The notes beneath the pieces were generated by a model. That model did not search any database, was not told the DNA's origin, and saw nothing but the letters and a program-made list of their open reading frames with translations. Position numbers and translations under genes: made by a program. Of a DNA stretch of 17,149 nucleotides, positions 14,191 through 17,149 are shown piece by piece. Position 1 is the stretch's first letter, and each line of letters opens with the position of its first letter. This stretch comes from Nitrospirota bacterium (GTDB taxonomy: Bacteria > Nitrospirota > Thermodesulfovibrionia > UBA6902 > BMS3Bbin08): positions 1 through 17,149 of the forward strand of contig JACQXH010000071.1 of NCBI GenBank assembly GCA_016208845.1. The letters are read 5' to 3'.

Positions 14191-15475
14191 CGTCTGCGTG
14201 CTCTATCTCATGACAGACAAGCCGCAAGTCCATCTCAAATTCCCATGCAAGACAGTGAAGCTCCTTTGCGCCTGCTTCTTTCGCCGCCTTTGCAACGGCC
14301 TTCAGTTCATCCCGTGTAAAGAGTCCGTCAATGCTGTCAACATGACAGAGGGCGGAGCCTTTTCTACCGTGAATGAGCGGTAAGCTTGAGTTCTGCAATA
14401 CCTCCGCCCTATAGAATTCAAGCACAACATTCCGGTGCTCATCATCAGCGCCTTTTAATCTCTCCTTCTGCCACCATTGGCGTTCATATCTGCCGAGATT
14501 GTAGACATCAAAGGCGCGATACGGCTTGTTTTCTTCATAAAGCTTTCTCTGAAGCTCAATCATCCGCTTGCGTGTTGTGTGAATGGCGAACCTGCCGAGG
14601 TCAGCCATAATCCATCGTCTTCCAAGACGCTCTGCAACTGCGCCTGTTGTTCCGCTTCCACAAAAGAAGTCGGCAATAAGATCGCCTTCGTTGGAAGATG
14701 CTTTGATAATGCGTTCAAGTAACACCTCTGGTTTTTGTGTCGCATAACCAGTTCGTTCTATTGCCATAGGATTTGTAAGGTTTAAATCTTCCCATACATT
14801 ACCAGCATCTTCATTTAATTCATCGCCTTCTGAACTCCAAATGTCTTCGATTTGTCTGCCTTTTGATTCATGAAGGTATTGTTTGTAGGACGGATAAGCA
14901 CCAGATTTCGTAGGCTCTATAAAGCGGCCTTCTGCTTTAAGCCGCTCTTCTGTAGACGTTGAATAAGTTTTTAAAAGAGTCTTCCGATACCAACCTCTTT
15001 CATCTTCATACTTGAAGCGTGATTTATAATCTTCAGAATATTCTTCATAAATGTGCTCAAAATTAAAACTTTTCTCTCGTTTAGCAAAAAAAAGAATAGA
15101 GTCATGGTTCACTGGAAACTTTTTAGCTAAAGCTTTACTGCTACCTGAGAACGGAGTTCGCTTCCATATAATTTCATTTAGGAAGCCTGCGGGACTAAAA
15201 ACGTCTATTGCTACTAATCTCACTAATGAAGAAACTTCTGGCCCGACATGGAGATATAATGTTCCACTCTCGCATAATAATTCCCTCATTAACATGAGTC
15301 GTTCATAGAGCATCGATAAATAAGAATCAATCCCTTTACCCCACATATCACGATATGCAACCATTTCAAGTGTTGACTGATCTTTTCCTAAGGTTTCTTT
15401 GCTGTCACCAATCGGAACATCCGTTGTGAAATCAGCTCCTACATCAAACGGCGGGTCTATATCGATGAGCTCAAT
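14174..15475 (-). pseudogene. mod: mod fragment 2: catalytic and target-recognition part of broken Type III-like DNA methyltransferase
   Basis: In the same frame as fragment 1, directly after the amber codon. It carries the catalytic motif DPPF (15446-15457), then a target-recognition stretch, then the SAM-binding motif DFFCGSGTTG (about 14642-14671) and RWIMADLGRFAIHTTRKRM. DPPx before FxGxG is the beta-class order of Type III Mod N6-adenine methyltransferases (PF01555). ATG 15364 (MVAYRDMWGKG) opens a long ORF but would lack DPPF, so it could not make an active enzyme. The middle, about 14760-15360, is much AT-richer than both ends. It leaves frame at about 14190 and stops at 14174. Confidence 0.9.
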
Positions 15476-15772
15476 CTAGCCTTTGAAGTCTTTAAGCAGG
15501 CTTGCCATGACGAGCTTGTTGTCGCCCCAGATAAGCATATTGCGGAAATCGTCTTTGTGCGCCTTCTGCGCGTCAAACAAACCTGTCTGACTCAAACGGC
15601 TGGAAGGTTCGTCAATGGTCTCAATCTTCTGCATTGGCATAGCGCATCTGGCAATGTCCACCTCACGCCTGTTGCCGTACTCATCATACTTCCCCTCCCA
15701 CACAAGCTCCGTTTTGCGCGAGCTTAATGGATGCGGGTTGTCAGGGCCATATTTGGATTGTTGTTTTGACAC
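15476..15772 (-). pseudogene. mod fragment 1: N-terminus of Type III-like methyltransferase, ended by in-frame TAG
   Basis: GTG 15772, with AAGGGG 5 nt upstream, starts MSKQQSKYGPDNPHPLSSR. The frame reads DFRNMLIWGDNKLVMASLL and then DFKG-TAG at 15476-15478. Homologues have Lys at the stop (FKGKIDLIYIDPPF type), so AAG to TAG is a single base change. The frame continues without shift into DPPF. Another change nearby turns the usual IYID into IDID. The 98-residue product has no catalytic motif. TAG is also the natural stop of the CBS and phosphatase genes in this window, so it is unlikely to be reassigned. Confidence 0.88.
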
Positions 15773-15806
15773 TTATACCCCTTCGGCAATTCGTTCTTTA
15801 CTAATA

Positions 15807-16580
15807 TCACAACATTACTTTAATGGCTTCGATGTCCTTTGTCATTATCTCACTTAAGAAGCCAGATAGATATGAAAAATCGACAACATCTATCAAAAAG
15901 TATTCATTCATATTCCGCTTATTACTGTCCAGATAGGCATAATTTATTTCAAGCTGAAAATATTTGTTAGTTACCCCTGAATAGTTACTTTCACCTATAT
16001 TCACGCCGAATATTTTCTTGAAATCGTTCAATATGATTATGGGGTAACAAATCGTTTTAAGAATTCCCCGGTCTTCCCGTTGTATGGGTGTTTCATCCCT
16101 GAAATATATCATTGCGTTCAGACTTTGATTTATTGCTTTATAGATTGGTTCATTGGAGAAATCTTTATTTTTCTCTGAAGTGAAGAGCTTTACAACCCTC
16201 TCATCACTCATGTAATGATGCTTTTGTGTGTAGATATTGTTGTTTGTTAATGGTGTATCCCTTATGACCCTTTCCTCTGCTTTTTTCTTATCTTTAGCGT
16301 CAAACCAGAAAACAGTCTCAGCATTAATATACTTGCATTCAATAATGAATCTTACATTTAACCATCCTTTGGTTCTTCCCCAAAGGCTATCCTTAACCTC
16401 GAATGGTTTTTCTGCAATTATGTCGATCTCCCTGGCTTTATCAGTCGCATTGTCGTTGTAATAAGGACTGATTAAAACATTCCACTCTTTTCCCCGCAAA
16501 AAACTGACTACATTTGAATGAAAATTGTTCCCGCTGGCTTCGATTATCTCTTGAATTTTATCTTTTGATTTCTTGGTCAT
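15807..16580 (-). CDS. Hypothetical protein with PD-(D/E)XK-like nuclease motif
   Basis: 257 residues, no family recognised by name. The N-terminal third has a helix (NNFHSNVVSFLRGKEW), a strand NVLISPYYND, then REIDIIAEK (Asp53) and, about 25 residues later, VRFIIECKYI (Glu81-Cys-Lys83). This Asp-then-ExK spacing on hydrophobic strands is the PD-(D/E)XK nuclease pattern, seen for example in Mrr-like restriction enzymes. The rest (about 100-257) has no motif I know. ATG 16580 overlaps the stop of the res-like remnant (ATGA), and the gene ends 34 nt before mod. A 60-bp sample (15841-15900) is 32% GC, well below the mod ends. It may be an accessory nuclease of the locus; this is inference. Confidence 0.65.
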   Translation of the reverse strand: MTKKSKDKIQEIIEASGNNFHSNVVSFLRGKEWNVLISPYYNDNATDKAREIDIIAEKPFEVKDSLWGRTKGWLNVRFIIECKYINAETVFWFDAKDKKKAEERVIRDTPLTNNNIYTQKHHYMSDERVVKLFTSEKNKDFSNEPIYKAINQSLNAMIYFRDETPIQREDRGILKTICYPIIILNDFKKIFGVNIGESNYSGVTNKYFQLEINYAYLDSNKRNMNEYFLIDVVDFSYLSGFLSEIMTKDIEAIKVML

Positions 16581-16675
16581 GCCTTATAGTTCAGCCTGGA
16601 CATGCAGCTAAGTATCCTTTCATGAGGAAGGTATAAAGACTCAAGGTCTGAGAGGTTTATGATAGGGCTGGTCAT
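16577..16675 (-). pseudogene. Remnant of a res gene N-terminus (32 codons)
   Basis: ATG 16675 opens MTSPIINLSDLESLYLPHE, nearly the same as the start of the res gene at 12477 (MPSPIINLSALEPLYLPHE): 16 of 19 residues match, with close DNA similarity too. After PHE the two diverge and this copy ends at TGA 16577-16579 after 32 codons. It starts 2 nt after the HEPN stop, and its own stop overlaps the start of the next gene (ATGA). It is most easily explained as the 5' end of a second res gene whose body was lost or replaced. It might still serve as a translated coupler. Confidence 0.7.
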
Positions 16676-16677
16676 CT

Positions 16678-17082
16678 TTATATCTTGCCTTTAAGATATT
16701 TCAGAACAACGGATTTTATTTTTTTCGCAAATTCTATGGCTTCGCGCGCCTTTTCTTCAGGAATTTCATAGTACATTTCAGAAGGGTATCTTGTCTCAAC
16801 CGCATAAATTGACAGAACCTCAATATCTCCGATCTCTGACTCAAGGGATGGCGCAATATCTTTACATAATAAAACAAGGTCTTCAATGGAATGCGTTTTG
16901 GGAAAATCTATTTCATGGAATATAAGGAAGCCTTTAATGTACTTTTCAGCGCATTGTTGAGCGTGAAAACAGACAGTGTCATAAGGCGGCTCATTCATTG
17001 TCATAGTATATTCCGCGGTTCTAAGATCGTTTTCAGCTTTCTTGCACCATGCGTTTACCGCATTTATCTTATCTTCTTTCAT
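16678..17082 (-). CDS. HEPN domain protein, partner of MNT nucleotidyltransferase
   Basis: 134 residues, almost entirely a HEPN fold (PF05168 type): AWCKKAENDLRTAE (11-24), then CFHAQQCAEKYIKGFL (38-53), THSIEDLV (63-70) and ETRYP (about 96-100). HEPN/MNT pairs are often toxin-antitoxin modules. The R-x4-6-H ribonuclease motif of toxic HEPNs is not visible, so this protein may be a non-RNase member. ATG 17082 has AAAGG 7 nt upstream and overlaps the preceding MNT gene by 14 nt, so the two are translated together. It is the first full gene of the defence island read from the right edge. Confidence 0.88.
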   Translation of the reverse strand: MKEDKINAVNAWCKKAENDLRTAEYTMTMNEPPYDTVCFHAQQCAEKYIKGFLIFHEIDFPKTHSIEDLVLLCKDIAPSLESEIGDIEVLSIYAVETRYPSEMYYEIPEEKAREAIEFAKKIKSVVLKYLKGKI

Positions 17083-17149
17083 AGATAACCTTTCCTTTAT
17101 GAGCGGCAGTATAAATTATGGTACCAACAATATCCTTAAATCTTTCAAA
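17069..17149 (-). CDS. MNT-type nucleotidyltransferase, C-terminal end only
   Basis: 26 codons and TAA enter from the right edge in frame: FERFKDIVGTIIYTAAHKG then KVIYERR. The final (G)KVIYE is the common C-terminus of minimal nucleotidyltransferases that pair with HEPN proteins. The catalytic GSxxxGxxxxxSDxD part lies outside the window, so the call rests on this tail plus the 14-nt overlap with the HEPN gene. In known pairs the MNT modifies or neutralises the HEPN partner. Confidence 0.65.
   Translation of the reverse strand, partial: FERFKDIVGTIIYTAAHKGKVIYERR

Noticed and set aside
10449..14200. Phase-variable on/off switching of mod or res through repeat tracts
   Set aside because: The break points have only G runs of 3-5 and no long simple repeats, and protein segments appear to be missing, which slippage at such tracts does not explain.
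13810..14319. 169-codon plus-strand ORF over the 3' end of mod
   Set aside because: It lies antisense to clear methyltransferase C-terminal sequence, and its own protein has no recognisable pattern.
15476..15478. TAG as a reassigned sense codon or pyrrolysine
   Set aside because: The CBS gene and the phosphatase gene in this window both end in TAG, and the same mod gene has another break, so plain decay is simpler.

Overview
The window looks like a piece of a chromosome from a mid-GC Gram-negative bacterium. A Nitrospirota or deltaproteobacterial-type genome is my best guess, based on gene style and on the dispersed GGCAC-rich and heptamer intergenic repeats. No marker gene in the window proves the taxonomy. 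Every recognisable gene but one (a 57-residue ORF at 12607-12780) reads on the minus strand, so transcription runs from high to low coordinates. I saw no rRNA, tRNA, CRISPR array or complete transposon.

Right half, 9323-17149, is a decayed defence island. In transcription order it holds: the tail of a MNT-type nucleotidyltransferase and an overlapping HEPN protein; a 32-codon remnant matching the start of a res gene; an AT-rich gene with a PD-(D/E)XK-like nuclease motif; a Type III-like modification methyltransferase (mod); an SDH_sah (ClpP/SppA-fold) serine protease; and a large Type III-like restriction helicase-nuclease (res). Both core genes are broken. mod has an in-frame TAG ten codons before the end of its catalytic DPPF motif, and a frameshift near its C-terminus. 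res has two frameshifts that look like deletions, one between its Walker A and DEAH motifs and one before its nuclease domain. The protease and the PD-(D/E)XK gene between or beside them are intact.

Left half, 1-9315, is a housekeeping region: acpS (acyl carrier protein activation), nnr (NAD(P)HX repair), pgeF (peptidoglycan editing), a CBS-pair protein, tsaE (tRNA t6A synthesis), nadK (NAD kinase), truA (tRNA pseudouridine synthase), wrbA (quinone oxidoreductase), a PPP-family phosphatase, a 45-codon membrane micro-ORF and a membrane histidine kinase cut by the left edge. Short overlaps (CBS/tsaE, tsaE/nadK, wrbA/phosphatase, micro-ORF/kinase) suggest translational coupling. nadK and nnr both serve NAD(P) metabolism.

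Repeats are a second theme. nnr carries three in-frame repeat insertions (two blocks of a hairpin-forming unit of about 35 bp and one heptamer array). Two intergenic gaps carry GGCAC-type inverted repeats, and the truA-wrbA gap holds a nested palindrome of 116 bp. The most interesting item is the composite defence locus (HEPN/MNT, PD-(D/E)XK, mod, SDH_sah protease, res), and whether the intact protease and nuclease keep a function now that the restriction-modification core is broken.
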